42,353 bases of DNA from an uncultured Hyphomicrobiales bacterium (GCA_903885755.1 CAISJZ010000394.1:1-42353); one strand, 5' to 3'; counted from the first letter of the stretch, positions 25,609 through 34,874 are shown. Numbers and translations are program-made. The notes: generated by a model not told the origin, from the letters alone.

Positions 25609-27207
25609 ATGCGCTTTTCTGGAATTTCCCTCTCCGCGTTTGCGCTTGCGATGGCCGTAACTTCTGGCGCTTTCGCCGCGACTGTTTCGGGATCGGTCAC
25701 CGGCCCCGATGGCAAGCCTTTCATGGGCGCCTTCGTGGTCGCGGAGAATATCAAAAACAAGATGACCGTGAGCGTGTTGTCCGACGAACAGGGCCACTAT
25801 CGCATCGACGCCCTGCCAGCGGCGAATTATCGCGTTCAAATCAGTCTGGCGGGGTTCAAGGCGGACCCGAAAAGCGACGTGGCGCTTGCCGTTGACCAGA
25901 ACGCGGCTTTCGATTTCGCGCTCCGCAAGGCGCCTGTCAGATGGTCGGACCTGAGCACGTGGCAGGGCCGTCAACTGCTGCCCAAGACGGCCGAGCACAA
26001 TCTCGACCACAAGGACCCGTTTTTCATCGGCTGTTTCCAGTCCTGTCATTCCTTCCAGCGGCGCATGCTGACGCAGGTGCGCGACGAAGATGGTTGGCGC
26101 GAGCGTGTTCAATACATGAGCGACACGATGATGGCGGGCGACGGTCGCCGCCTCGCCGACAAGGAAATCGAGGATTTCTCGGCCTATCTCACATTGTTGT
26201 TCGGTCCGGATTCGCCCAAGCCGGCCTCACCCGAGGACATGCCGCAATACAAATCGCTTGTGCGGACTTTCAGTCCGAAGGCGATGAATATCTCATACGT
26301 GGAATACGACTTCCCCGCGCCGGGCGGGATGGGGCCCTGGAGCGCCGTCGAGGACAAGAACGGCATGCTGTGGATTCCCTATTACGGCAAGGGCAACGCA
26401 GTCGTGCGCCTCAATCCCGACACGGCGGAAATGACAACCTTCAAGTTGCCGTTCGCCAAGACCGCCGGCATTCATTCCGTCATACCGGCGGCGGACGGAA
26501 CCATCTGGTTCGTCGAGACCGCCATGGGCAAAATTGCTCATCTTGATCCCGCCACCGGCGAAATCTCCGAGTTCCAGAACCCGCCATTGCCCGACGGCAA
26601 ACGCACCGGCGCGCATACCATTCGCGTCGACGAACGCGGGCTTGTCTGGGTGAGCGGCGGCCCCGCGATTTCCATGTTCGATCCCAAGACCAGCGAATTC
26701 CACCACTACGATCTCGGCGGCACCTACGGCAACGTGGTCGGCCAGAATGGCGATCAGTGGTTTACGTCGTTCCGCGACAACGGCCCCATTGGGCGTATCT
26801 CGAGAGACGGCGTACTCTCGAAATTCCAGCCACCAACGAATGGCAAGCCGCAGCGACTCGAAGTCGATACGGACGGCATCGTCTGGTTTACCGAGCGGCA
26901 GGGCAACAAGATCGGTCGATTCGATCCGAAGACGGAAGCCTTCAAGGAGTTTCCGCTGCCGGGACCGGAAGCCAGCCCCTACGCCATCGGCATCGATCGA
27001 GACCACATGATCTGGTATTCGTCGCACGAGCAGGACACGCTCGGACGGCTTGATCCGAAAACTGGCGATGTCACGGAATATCCCTACCCCCATTCGGAAA
27101 TCGCAATGCGCGAATTCTTCCGCGATTCGAAGGGCCGCATGTGGTACGCGAGTTCGACCAACAACAAGATCGGCTATTTTCAGTTGAACAATCCGGCGAC
27201 GAATTAG
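25609..27207 (+). CDS. secreted carboxypeptidase-regulatory-like / Vgb-type propeller protein with CxxxCH motif
   Basis: A 532-residue exported protein. A signal peptide (1-23, ending AFA) is followed by a carboxypeptidase-regulatory-like beta-sandwich (about 24-107). A helical segment (about 115-205) contains C142-F-Q-S-C146-H147, and a virginiamycin-B-lyase-like beta-propeller runs from about 220 to 525 with repeating 'GxIWFVET', 'GLVWVSG' and 'GIVWFTERQG' blades. The middle region resembles the cytochrome c domain found in related proteins, where CxxCH would hold heme; here the spacing is CxxxCH, so heme attachment is uncertain. No lyase role is claimed. The start has GGGAGG five bases upstream. 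It is monocistronic between divergent and convergent neighbours. Confidence 0.8.
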   Translation: MRFSGISLSAFALAMAVTSGAFAATVSGSVTGPDGKPFMGAFVVAENIKNKMTVSVLSDEQGHYRIDALPAANYRVQISLAGFKADPKSDVALAVDQNAAFDFALRKAPVRWSDLSTWQGRQLLPKTAEHNLDHKDPFFIGCFQSCHSFQRRMLTQVRDEDGWRERVQYMSDTMMAGDGRRLADKEIEDFSAYLTLLFGPDSPKPASPEDMPQYKSLVRTFSPKAMNISYVEYDFPAPGGMGPWSAVEDKNGMLWIPYYGKGNAVVRLNPDTAEMTTFKLPFAKTAGIHSVIPAADGTIWFVETAMGKIAHLDPATGEISEFQNPPLPDGKRTGAHTIRVDERGLVWVSGGPAISMFDPKTSEFHHYDLGGTYGNVVGQNGDQWFTSFRDNGPIGRISRDGVLSKFQPPTNGKPQRLEVDTDGIVWFTERQGNKIGRFDPKTEAFKEFPLPGPEASPYAIGIDRDHMIWYSSHEQDTLGRLDPKTGDVTEYPYPHSEIAMREFFRDSKGRMWYASSTNNKIGYFQLNNPATN

Positions 27208-27230
27208 CCAATCAAAGCGGTTTCCGTCGA

Positions 27231-28463
27231 TCAATCGCCGGGAACCACCAGATCGTTGTCGTAGGCCGCCGGCACGGGAACCTGATGACGCAACATGATT
27301 TCCCGACGCTCTTGCGCTGATTGCATCATGGCGAGGCAGACTTCCAGCGTCGCCATGCCCCACCGCCCGTCATGCCAAAGCGGCTTGCCCCCGACCACGG
27401 CGGCGTAAAGTTCCTCGAGTTCGGCGCGGCGCTGGACCACGCCGGTCTCGACGCCTCCGCCGATCGTGATGTCGCGCTTGCCTTCATCGCCATGGATGTA
27501 GAGCCCATGTCTTGATTGCCGCACGTCCGCGCGATCGAGGCTCGCAATTGCAAGACCCATGTCCTCCGGGACCCACGCTGGCGCCGAGATGCCTTCGAAA
27601 TAATCCTTCTCGCGGCTGCCGCCGATGCGGATCGCCTGCTTGTCCTCAGCCTCATTGCGCGTCCCGTCACGCATCGCCTTGCGGATGGCGACACGTTGAT
27701 CGGCTGTGTAGATCGCCTTGTCCTCGCCCCACGGCACAAGTTCGGCGCCGGAGAAATAGCCATAACCATTGTGAACTATCGTCGCCGGCACGCCGTTCTC
27801 GAATTCCATGAAGGCGGAATAATAGCCGGGGATCGGACGTTCCTTCATCCACCAGCCGACCTGCGCGCGCACGCTGCGCAGAAGCCCGCCGCCCAGAAGA
27901 CGCACGGTGTCGACCTGATGCGGCCCCTGCCGGAACGGGATACCGCCGCCTTGCGCAACGTCGAGTTCGTCGGCGGTCCGCGGCCGCAGCATCCAGTCGG
28001 AATAGGACCAAATATTCAGCGCGCGCAATTGCCCGTGCCGGCCTGACTCGATCAGCTTGCGCATGGCGCGGATGGGCATGGTGAAGGCGCGCGTGTGCCC
28101 CGCGAGCAGCTTGACGCCATGGCGCTCGGCGGCCTCGACCATGCGCGCCGCGTCTTCCAGCGTCGTCGCCATGGGCTTCTCGACAACGATATGCTTGCCA
28201 TGTTCAGCGGCGAGGACCGCGTGTTCCGCATGGAACCGGTTGGGACTGGAAATCCATACGGCTTCGACGTTCGCGTCCGCGCAGAGTTCCCTGGCGGAAA
28301 GATAGGTCCTGGCCTCGGGATAGCGCTCTTTAAATCTCTCAATCGTTTGTGGAACAATATCCGCGCCGGCGACGAGATCAATCCGGTCCATCGATTCCAT
28401 GGCGGGCAGGATTTCCGCGCCGCCAACGCCGATGCCGATCATCCCGATCTTGAGCTTGCGCAT
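27231..28463 (-). CDS. Gfo/Idh/MocA oxidoreductase (phthalate dihydrodiol dehydrogenase-like)
   Basis: A 410-residue NAD(P)-dependent oxidoreductase. The N-terminal Rossmann domain has the dinucleotide loop GMIGIGVGGAEIL, and the family's VVEKPMATTLEDA (EKP) motif precedes the alpha/beta substrate domain. GGGIPFRQGPHQVDTVRLLG holds the catalytic-type His of the family. Length and this segment resemble Pht4-type 4,5-dihydroxyphthalate dihydrodiol dehydrogenases, which fits its place after a class II aldolase-type gene and a phthalate-dioxygenase-like Rieske gene in one minus-strand unit. It starts 17 bases after the upstream gene. A sugar or inositol dehydrogenase remains possible. Confidence 0.87.
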   Translation of the reverse strand: MRKLKIGMIGIGVGGAEILPAMESMDRIDLVAGADIVPQTIERFKERYPEARTYLSARELCADANVEAVWISSPNRFHAEHAVLAAEHGKHIVVEKPMATTLEDAARMVEAAERHGVKLLAGHTRAFTMPIRAMRKLIESGRHGQLRALNIWSYSDWMLRPRTADELDVAQGGGIPFRQGPHQVDTVRLLGGGLLRSVRAQVGWWMKERPIPGYYSAFMEFENGVPATIVHNGYGYFSGAELVPWGEDKAIYTADQRVAIRKAMRDGTRNEAEDKQAIRIGGSREKDYFEGISAPAWVPEDMGLAIASLDRADVRQSRHGLYIHGDEGKRDITIGGGVETGVVQRRAELEELYAAVVGGKPLWHDGRWGMATLEVCLAMMQSAQERREIMLRHQVPVPAAYDNDLVVPGD

Positions 28464-28480
28464 ATCAAATCGCCAAATGA

Positions 28481-29230
28481 TCAGGCATTGGTGAGTTCGC
28501 AGTAGTATCGCCAGTTCGCGGCCTCGCCACCGCCCGGCGGCCCGCCATTCGGCGATCGCGACTCAAGTCCCTTGATGGCGCGTATTTCCGCCTGATCCTC
28601 GTCGGAAATATCGCTGGGCTCGCCAAGCAGCGCGGCGCGGTAGTTCACATCGGCGAGTTGGTTCAACTGAATCATATAGAGTGCCGCCTGCTCGACGCTG
28701 GCCGCCGCGGTGGTTACGCCGTGGCCACGCATGAGACAGACCTTCTTGTTTTCCATGGCGCGGACCAGTTCCTCGCCGCGCGCCTTCGTATTGATGAGAA
28801 CGCTGCGCTCGTAGGTCGGGATGCCGTCAAGCGCGAGTCTCACGCTGGATGGATCGAATGCGCCGTACAGCGGCCTTAGCGGTTTGCAGCAGATGGTGAA
28901 CAGCATCGATGTCGGCGGATGAATATGGATCACGGAAAAAACATCGGGTCGCGCCTTGTAGATTTCCGAATGGATGAAAATCTCCTGCGGCACGGTTAGA
29001 CCATCGGCGCCGGGCCCGACGAGATTTCCCTCGAAATCCACTTCAATGACTTGTTCGGCGCCGGTGTAGCGCACGCCGAGTTCGCTGGGGCCCCGCGCGC
29101 GGATGAGCATCCGCGGTTCGCCCGGTATGCGCGCGCTGACATGCCCCAGCGCGGCGTGCGTCAGATCCAGCCGTCCCAGCACGCGGCAGGCGCGCGCGAC
29201 GCGTTCGGACAGCGCGGCAAGATCGGCCAT
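28481..29230 (-). CDS. class II aldolase/adducin family protein
   Basis: A 249-residue metal-dependent lyase. Zinc ligands are visible as H102-x-H104 (VIHIHPPTS) and H170 (LMRGHGVTT). The family covers fuculose- or ribulose-phosphate aldolases and non-phosphosugar decarboxylases, including dihydroxyphthalate decarboxylases. The phosphate-binding pattern of sugar-phosphate aldolases is not obvious, and in this context (Rieske gene upstream, dehydrogenase downstream) decarboxylation of an aromatic or hydroxy acid is a reasonable inference. It is the middle gene of a three-gene minus-strand operon (29264, 28481, 27231), with 33- and 17-base gaps. Confidence 0.85.
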   Translation of the reverse strand: MADLAALSERVARACRVLGRLDLTHAALGHVSARIPGEPRMLIRARGPSELGVRYTGAEQVIEVDFEGNLVGPGADGLTVPQEIFIHSEIYKARPDVFSVIHIHPPTSMLFTICCKPLRPLYGAFDPSSVRLALDGIPTYERSVLINTKARGEELVRAMENKKVCLMRGHGVTTAAASVEQAALYMIQLNQLADVNYRAALLGEPSDISDEDQAEIRAIKGLESRSPNGGPPGGGEAANWRYYCELTNA

Positions 29231-29263
29231 CGTTTCATCCCCGTCCAGGAAAATTCTGGCGGC

Positions 29264-30463
29264 CTATTCCGCCGCGTTCTTGCCGACTTCGTTCCAGCCA
29301 TGGTCCGGCGACGCCCGTGCGTTGGTCAGGTCGTAATCGACATGCGTTTCCAGTGGCAGGACGATGAATGGCGTATTGATCTTGGGGTCGCGCACGACGC
29401 CCATCGGCTCCTCGCCGCGCTCGATCCGCTCCAGTTGTTCCAGCAGCATTCGGCGATAAAGAACGATGCCACGATCGGAATGGCCAAGGTTTTCCAGACC
29501 ACGATCGGCGATCTCGCCTTGCGTGTACATGACCATCAGGTCCTGCCCGTTGAGATTGTCCTTGAGATACTGGCCGCGCGTGTCGCGCAGTGGATTCTCC
29601 CACACGCGGATATGTTTCGCCGGCTCTTGTCCGGCCTTTCGCGGCCTCGCGTTGTACCAGTAGATGATGGTGTTCGTGTCATCGACGGGAATGCGAATCT
29701 GCGCCTGCAGCCAGCCACCGGGATAGGTGATGACCGCCGTGCCCGGCCAGATCTGCGGATGGCCGATGGTCCATTCATCCGAATCCTCGGACTCGCCTTC
29801 CCAGAGACGCTTCTTGATGATGCCGTGTTCGAAGACCTCGTAGTCGACCTTTGCGTGATGACGGATCGGCACCAGCGGCTTGCCCTGCTTCTCATGGACG
29901 TAGTTCGTGTACATGAAATGCAGAAATTCGACGTGATAAGGGTCCATGTTGTTTTCGGCGATCTGCAGCCAGTTGCAGGGCATGATGGACACGCCGACAT
30001 CGCGATCGAATTGCTCTCCAACGAGAAATTCAAAGCGGGGCAGCAGCGGCGCGGGTAACTCGCCAAGATAGGCCCAGATGAGCCCGCCCAGTTCCTGCAC
30101 GGGATAGGAGGGAACGTGGATGCGTTCCTTGAGTTTGCTGTCGGCGGGTTCGGCGGGCGTATCGACGCATTGACCGGACAGATCGAATTTCCAGCCGTGA
30201 TAGGCGCAGCGGATGCCATCCTTCTCGACCATGCCACAGGCAAGAGACGCGCTGCGATGCGGACAGCGCTCGCGCACCAGACCAAGCGTTCCCGACTTGG
30301 TGCGATAAAGAACAAGATCCTCGCCCAGCAACCGCACGCGCACGGGCTCGTCCTTGAGATTCACGTCGGGCGTGACCGGATGCCAGAAATAGCGCATATA
30401 TTTGCCCATGGGCGTGCCCTGGCCAACGCGCGTCAACACGGCGTAACGATCATGAGCGGTCAC
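29264..30463 (-). CDS. Rieske non-heme iron oxygenase, large subunit (second copy)
   Basis: A 399-residue oxygenase paralogous to the one at 23159-24430. The Rieske ligands are C67-x-H69 (CPHRSAS) and C86-x2-H89 (CAYHGWKF), and the catalytic-iron region is ENNMDPYHVEFLHF. It opens with RVGQGTPMGKYMRYFW, as in phthalate-dioxygenase-type oxygenases. The start is inferred to be GTG at 30463, with GGGAGAA six bases upstream; the frame reaches 30610 without family sequence. It heads the operon with the class II aldolase-type and Gfo/Idh/MocA genes. No ferredoxin reductase is encoded nearby, so electrons must come from elsewhere. Confidence 0.9.
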   Translation of the reverse strand: MTAHDRYAVLTRVGQGTPMGKYMRYFWHPVTPDVNLKDEPVRVRLLGEDLVLYRTKSGTLGLVRERCPHRSASLACGMVEKDGIRCAYHGWKFDLSGQCVDTPAEPADSKLKERIHVPSYPVQELGGLIWAYLGELPAPLLPRFEFLVGEQFDRDVGVSIMPCNWLQIAENNMDPYHVEFLHFMYTNYVHEKQGKPLVPIRHHAKVDYEVFEHGIIKKRLWEGESEDSDEWTIGHPQIWPGTAVITYPGGWLQAQIRIPVDDTNTIIYWYNARPRKAGQEPAKHIRVWENPLRDTRGQYLKDNLNGQDLMVMYTQGEIADRGLENLGHSDRGIVLYRRMLLEQLERIERGEEPMGVVRDPKINTPFIVLPLETHVDYDLTNARASPDHGWNEVGKNAAE

Positions 30464-30668
30464 GGCGCTTCTCCCTGTCCGGGCCCTCGGGCCCTGGTTT
30501 TGTTGGACGCATTCGCGCCCGGTTAGCCAAACAATAGAACCCGCGCCGGGCGGCGACAAGTGGCGCGGCGGGGGGTATTCACGCCGCCCGCGCGCGCGGC
30601 TATGCTTCATCCCTTAATCAGGCTGCCCGCTGTCGCCGGGCGCCGCGAGGGACTATCAGGGAGAGACC

Positions 30669-31781
30669 ATGCGCCTCGGCTATTTCACCATGCCCATGCA
30701 TCCGATGGAGCGGGACTGGGCGCAAACCCTGCAGGAAGACCGCCAGGCGATCATCCTCGCCGACAAGCTCGGATTTCATGACGCCTTCGTCGGCGAACAT
30801 CTGGCCGACAGGATGGAGGGCGTCACCAACAGCATGATGTTCCTGGCGACGCTCATTTCCGAGACGAAGAACATCAAACTGGCGACGGGCACCTCGAACC
30901 TGTCGCAGATGCATCCGGTTCTCATCGCCTCGAACGCCGCCATGATGGACCACCTGACCCATGGACGTTTCATTTTCGGCATCAGCGCCGGGGCTCTCAA
31001 GACTGACGCCGAGGCGCTGCAGAACCTCGAAAAAGACCGCCAGAAGATGTTCGAGGATTGTATTGATGTGATCCTCGAAATCTGGAGCCGCGAGGCGCCT
31101 TACGATATCGATCTTCCCGGCAATCAGTACAAGGTTTCAACGGGGGCGACGGGCGATCTCGAACTTGGCGTCGGCTATCTCGCCAAGCCCTACCAGAAGC
31201 CTCGCCCGGAAATCGTCGGCACCGTCGTCGCGCCCTTCTCCAAGGGCGTCATCGCCATGGGCAAGCGCGACTTCCATCCGCTGTCCGCTAACTTTCTTCT
31301 GCGCAAATGGGTCAAGACCCATTGGCCCAATTACGTCGAGGGTAAGAAGCAGGTTGGCGAGACGGCCGACGTCGCGGACTGGCGCATTGCCCGCACGGTC
31401 TTCGTGGCCGACGATGAGAAAGTCGCGCAACGCTATGGCGCCGACGACGCGAAAAGCCCCTATCGCGCCTACTATGACCAGATGATCAAGAAGATGTTCC
31501 GCGCCAATCGCGTCGCCATCTTCAAGGAAAGCCGCGACGATCCGGATTCCTCCGTCACGCTCGACAAGACCCTTGACGATCTCGTCATTCGCGGCACGGT
31601 CAACAGCGTGGTCGACCAGATTCTCGCGCTGCGAGAGGAAGTCGGCGATTTCGGCGAACTCGTTTACGCCGGCATGGACTGGGTCGACCCCGGCCTGACG
31701 AAACGCTCGATGGAGCTGATGGCGGCCGAGGTCATGCCACGCGTGCGCGCCGCCATCCGGGCCCCCGCGATGGCGGGTTGA
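30669..31781 (+). CDS. LLM class (luciferase-like) flavin-dependent oxidoreductase
   Basis: A 370-residue TIM-barrel flavoprotein of the bacterial luciferase/alkanesulfonate monooxygenase superfamily, which uses reduced FMN (or F420 in other lineages) and O2. It begins MRLGYFTMPMHPMERDW and has the family segments FVGEHLADRMEGV (the 'E-H' active-site region), TSNLSQMHPVLIASNAAMMD and GRFIFGISAG. The C-terminal IRGTVNSVVDQILALREEVG is also typical. The substrate is unknown; a monooxygenase acting on an organic acid or ring-derived compound suits the surroundings. It is divergent from the Rieske operon across about 205 bases, and a GGGAGAGA site precedes the ATG. Confidence 0.9.
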   Translation: MRLGYFTMPMHPMERDWAQTLQEDRQAIILADKLGFHDAFVGEHLADRMEGVTNSMMFLATLISETKNIKLATGTSNLSQMHPVLIASNAAMMDHLTHGRFIFGISAGALKTDAEALQNLEKDRQKMFEDCIDVILEIWSREAPYDIDLPGNQYKVSTGATGDLELGVGYLAKPYQKPRPEIVGTVVAPFSKGVIAMGKRDFHPLSANFLLRKWVKTHWPNYVEGKKQVGETADVADWRIARTVFVADDEKVAQRYGADDAKSPYRAYYDQMIKKMFRANRVAIFKESRDDPDSSVTLDKTLDDLVIRGTVNSVVDQILALREEVGDFGELVYAGMDWVDPGLTKRSMELMAAEVMPRVRAAIRAPAMAG

Positions 31782-31797
31782 ACGGCGGGCCGCGCGC

Positions 31798-32772
31798 TTA
31801 CAGCGTTTCCGGATCGAAGAATGTTCGCTCGATCGGCAATCTCGCGGGAATGAGATTCTGCTTGAAGGCGGTGTCTTCAAGCGCGCTGATTGTCGGCAGG
31901 TTGGCCTTCATGCCGTAGGGCAGGGGATCGCCGCCGACGATCCTCGCGAGCGCGCGGTATTTTCTGTCGGCCACCGTGTCCGCCGCGCCTGAATGCAATT
32001 GCGCCAGCCACTCGGTCTTGGCTTGCGTGAAGGCGTCGAACAGCGCGCGCGCCACGCGCGGATGCTCGGCGAGGATGGAGTCCTTCACGACGATCGTGCC
32101 ATGCATGGGATAGATTCCCGTTCGCCTGTACCATGCGGCCTCAAGCTCTTCCGCGTTGGGAAACAGTTCGGGATAATCCGCCTTGACCTGCCGCCAGCCT
32201 CCGGCCGGATCGCCAGCGCGGCCAATGCCGGCGTTGCCATCGAACGCGGCGGCAAGCTCGCCGTCGGCCATCATGTCGACCAGCGACCGGCCAGCCGGCG
32301 CATGGACGACATTTGGCGGCAGTCGCATGTGCGTGATGTGCTCCTCGTCATCGACGACCCAGGTCACTTTGGAGGAATCGACGCCGTAATCGTCGATGAG
32401 GATGCCGCGCGTCCAGACGCCCGTCGTGACGGAATAGGCGCGTACGCCGACCTTCTTGCCCTCAAGATCTCTCGGCGTGCGAATGTTGGCGTCGGGGCGA
32501 ACGAGCAGCCCGCCATGATGGAAACGCCGCATCACGAAAATCGGCAGGGCGACGAAGGGCGCGCCGAGCGCGCGCGCGATGATGTAGGTCGTGGGCGCCA
32601 GTTCGCAGACGTCGAACTCGACCTGTCGCACCATCAGCCGGAACGCGGCGATCTGAGGGACAACCCTGACGAATTCCGCCTCCACGCCCTCGATCGGGAT
32701 ACGCCCGTCGAGCACGGCCGCCGTATGGGGATAATCCGCCACGGCGATCGTCAAATGAACCTTTTGCGCCAA
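31798..32772 (-). CDS. 4,5-dihydroxyphthalate decarboxylase-like protein
   Basis: A 324-residue protein of the Pht5 family, which has a periplasmic-binding-protein-like fold but lacks a signal peptide and so works in the cytosol. Family segments include PIEGVEAEFVRV, FDVCELAPTTYIIAR and GIYPMHGTIVVKDSIL. The known member decarboxylates 4,5-dihydroxyphthalate to protocatechuate. Unlike transporter binding proteins there is no export signal, and the operon partner is an aromatic-acid-type MFS permease. The start is TTG at 32772, with an AGGGA site upstream. Other family members have unknown substrates, so the precise reaction is inferred. Confidence 0.8.
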   Translation of the reverse strand: MAQKVHLTIAVADYPHTAAVLDGRIPIEGVEAEFVRVVPQIAAFRLMVRQVEFDVCELAPTTYIIARALGAPFVALPIFVMRRFHHGGLLVRPDANIRTPRDLEGKKVGVRAYSVTTGVWTRGILIDDYGVDSSKVTWVVDDEEHITHMRLPPNVVHAPAGRSLVDMMADGELAAAFDGNAGIGRAGDPAGGWRQVKADYPELFPNAEELEAAWYRRTGIYPMHGTIVVKDSILAEHPRVARALFDAFTQAKTEWLAQLHSGAADTVADRKYRALARIVGGDPLPYGMKANLPTISALEDTAFKQNLIPARLPIERTFFDPETL

Positions 32773-32808
32773 GATCTGTCCCTGTTATCCATGCCGGCGC
32801 CGCGGGTC

Positions 32809-34194
32809 CTATTCCGCGGCCTGTCTTGAAGGCGCGGGCGTCGGACCAACATCGAACAACACGCGCGACGGCGCGAACCGTTCCGCTTTCAGTATCAGAA
32901 ACACCGCCGTGCAGAAGACGCAAATCATCGGAATTGCCGCGAAATAGAAAAGGTAAGCGGCTGGAAGCGCGGTCGAGAGAATCGCTCCGCCGATGAGCGG
33001 TCCGAGGATCGATCCGATGCGCCCGATCCCCAGCATCCAGCCCGCGCCTGTCACGCGCGCATAGGTCGGATACATCGTCGCGGACGACATATTGAGGCAA
33101 CTTTGGCAACCGACGGTGAAGAAGCCGGTGATGAACGTAATCATCATCAAAAGCGGTGGATGCGGACCGGCAAGCCCAAGCGAAATCACGGCGGCGCCCG
33201 CGCAGGCCGCGAAGATCGCGAGTACGCGAAAGGGAATGACCCTGTCCATCAGAAATCCGACCGAGATACCCGCGAAACCTGCCCCGACCTGAAACAGGCT
33301 CGCGATGAATACGCCCTGTTCCGTTGGCAAGCCCTGCTGCTTCGTCAGGATCGGAATCCAGTTGGTTAGGAGATAGAGATTTAGCAGCACGAAAAATGCC
33401 GCGATCCAGAAGGGCAACGTTATGACCGTCCGGCCCTCCGTGAAGAGTTGGCGAACTGGAAGCCCGCGCGGGCTCCGGTCCGGCGCCGTGAACCGTGTCC
33501 CCGGCATCAAGGCGAGCGTTGGAGCGAGTTTACCTACAATGCCGCGCATTTCCGAGTCACGATCACCTCTGCTGGCGAGAAAACGCAGCGACTCCGGCAG
33601 GAAGGCGATCAGCGCCAGCGCCATGACGAGCGCCGCGCCGCCACCAGCGACAAACACCGAGCGCCAGCCGAAATGTGGCATCAAGGCCAGCGTGATCCAG
33701 CCGGAAAGCGCGCTGCCGCCGATGAACCCGAGCGAACTGACGCCCATGATCGCGTAGCGTTTGCGATGGGGCATGTATTCGGCGACCATGGCGAGACTGT
33801 TCGGCATGGCCCCGCCGAACCCCAGTCCCGCGAGAAATCGCAATACGATGATCTGCGTAACGTCGGTCGCCCAGGCGATGGCCAGGCTGAAGGCGCCGAA
33901 CAGCAGCACCGCGCCGATCATGACCGCGCGACGACCCACCCGGTCCGAAATCGGACCCACCAGCAGCGCGCCGCAGGTCATCCCGAGCAGGCCAGCCGAA
34001 AAAATCGGCCCCATCTGCCCAAGCGTCAGATGGAGTTCCTCCCGGATGCCCGGGCCGGTATAGCCAATCGCCTGGAGATCGATCCCATCGCACATCTGGA
34101 GCAGGATGCAGAGCCCGACAACGCGCGCCTGAAATCGGGAAAAGCGCCCCTCATCGATGACTCGACGGATGTCAACGATTTCCTCGCCGCTCAT
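32809..34194 (-). CDS. MFS transporter, aromatic acid/H+ symporter (AAHS) type
   Basis: A 461-residue inner-membrane permease with about 12 hydrophobic helices. The first helix carries [11 protein letters not shown], the acidic motif of AAHS transporters such as PcaK. The cytoplasmic loop 2-3 has the MFS signature [13 protein letters not shown]. It probably imports an aromatic or related carboxylate by proton symport. The start ATG follows a strong GGGGAGG site. The decarboxylase-like gene follows 36 bases downstream in the same direction, making a two-gene import-plus-decarboxylation unit. The substrate is not determined. Confidence 0.92.
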   Translation of the reverse strand: MSGEEIVDIRRVIDEGRFSRFQARVVGLCILLQMCDGIDLQAIGYTGPGIREELHLTLGQMGPIFSAGLLGMTCGALLVGPISDRVGRRAVMIGAVLLFGAFSLAIAWATDVTQIIVLRFLAGLGFGGAMPNSLAMVAEYMPHRKRYAIMGVSSLGFIGGSALSGWITLALMPHFGWRSVFVAGGGAALVMALALIAFLPESLRFLASRGDRDSEMRGIVGKLAPTLALMPGTRFTAPDRSPRGLPVRQLFTEGRTVITLPFWIAAFFVLLNLYLLTNWIPILTKQQGLPTEQGVFIASLFQVGAGFAGISVGFLMDRVIPFRVLAIFAACAGAAVISLGLAGPHPPLLMMITFITGFFTVGCQSCLNMSSATMYPTYARVTGAGWMLGIGRIGSILGPLIGGAILSTALPAAYLFYFAAIPMICVFCTAVFLILKAERFAPSRVLFDVGPTPAPSRQAAE

Positions 34195-34267
34195 GGCCGC
34201 CTCCCCGATTTTGATCGATGGTAGCCGCGGCGCCCGCGTCTGTCATCCCCGGGGCCCGCGCGGGGTC

Positions 34268-34296
34268 TCGACAGAGCGGCCATTCTGCTCTATAGG
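34268..34296 (+). promoter_or_regulatory. candidate sigma70-type promoter for rplS
   Basis: TCGACA at 34268-34273 and TATAGG at 34291-34296 are separated by exactly 17 bases, about 70 bases before the rplS start. The pair fits a housekeeping promoter with one or two mismatches per box. rplS stands here without rpsP-rimM-trmD, so it needs its own promoter. Confidence 0.45.
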
Positions 34297-34366
34297 CCCG
34301 GCCTCAACTCAAAACAGCGTTGCTAAACGCTCGCCCCCAAGGGGTGAAACAGCAAGGAATGCACTT

Positions 34367-34819
34367 ATGGTTGATATCATCAAGGAGATCGACGCCGAAC
34401 AGATGGCGGCGTTGAACCCGACGATCCCGGTTTTCGCCCCCGGCGACACGGTCATCGTCAACGTCAAGGTCAAGGAAGGCGATCGTTCGCGCGTCCAGGC
34501 CTATGAAGGTGTCTGCATCGCCCGCAATGGCGGCGGCATCAACGAGAACTTCACTGTTCGCAAGATTTCCTACGGCGAAGGCGTCGAGCGTGTATTCCCG
34601 CTTTTTTCGCCCAACATCGACTCGATCAAGGTTGTTCGTCGCGGCAAGGTGCGGCGCGCCAAGCTCTATTACCTGCGTGACCGTCGCGGCAAGTCGGCCC
34701 GTATCGCGGAAAAGATGGACACCGCCGCCGAGCGCGCCGTGAAGGCCGAAAAGAAGGCGGAGACCAAGGCCGCCACGAAAAAGGCGGACGCCGCCAAGAA
34801 GGCCGCCAAAAAGGCTTGA
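34367..34819 (+). CDS. rplS: 50S ribosomal protein L19
   Basis: A 150-residue ribosomal protein located at the 30S-50S interface. The conserved core ([13 protein letters not shown], then [40 protein letters not shown] and [19 protein letters not shown]) is complete. It is followed by an Ala/Lys-rich C-terminal extension (about 120-150) typical of alphaproteobacterial L19. The ATG at 34367 has AAGGA eight bases upstream. It is preceded by its own promoter and followed by a strong terminator, so it appears to be a single-gene transcription unit. Confidence 0.97.
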   Translation: MVDIIKEIDAEQMAALNPTIPVFAPGDTVIVNVKVKEGDRSRVQAYEGVCIARNGGGINENFTVRKISYGEGVERVFPLFSPNIDSIKVVRRGKVRRAKLYYLRDRRGKSARIAEKMDTAAERAVKAEKKAETKAATKKADAAKKAAKKA

Positions 34820-34833
34820 GCCAACAGGAATTC

Positions 34834-34864
34834 AAACGCGGCCCGACGGGCCGCGTTTTTGTTT
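34834..34864 (+). terminator. rho-independent terminator after rplS
   Basis: A perfect 8-bp GC stem (CGCGGCCC, 34837-34844; GGGCCGCG, 34848-34855) with a three-base loop is extended by AAA/TTT pairing and followed by TTTTTGTTT. It starts about 15 bases after the rplS stop and is a textbook intrinsic terminator. Confidence 0.93.
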
Positions 34865-34874
34865 GGGGGCGCCG

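Noticed and set aside
31798-32772. Annotating the gene as an ABC transporter substrate-binding protein
   Set aside because: The fold is similar, but there is no signal peptide and the YPMHGTIVVKDS segment fits the dihydroxyphthalate decarboxylase family better.
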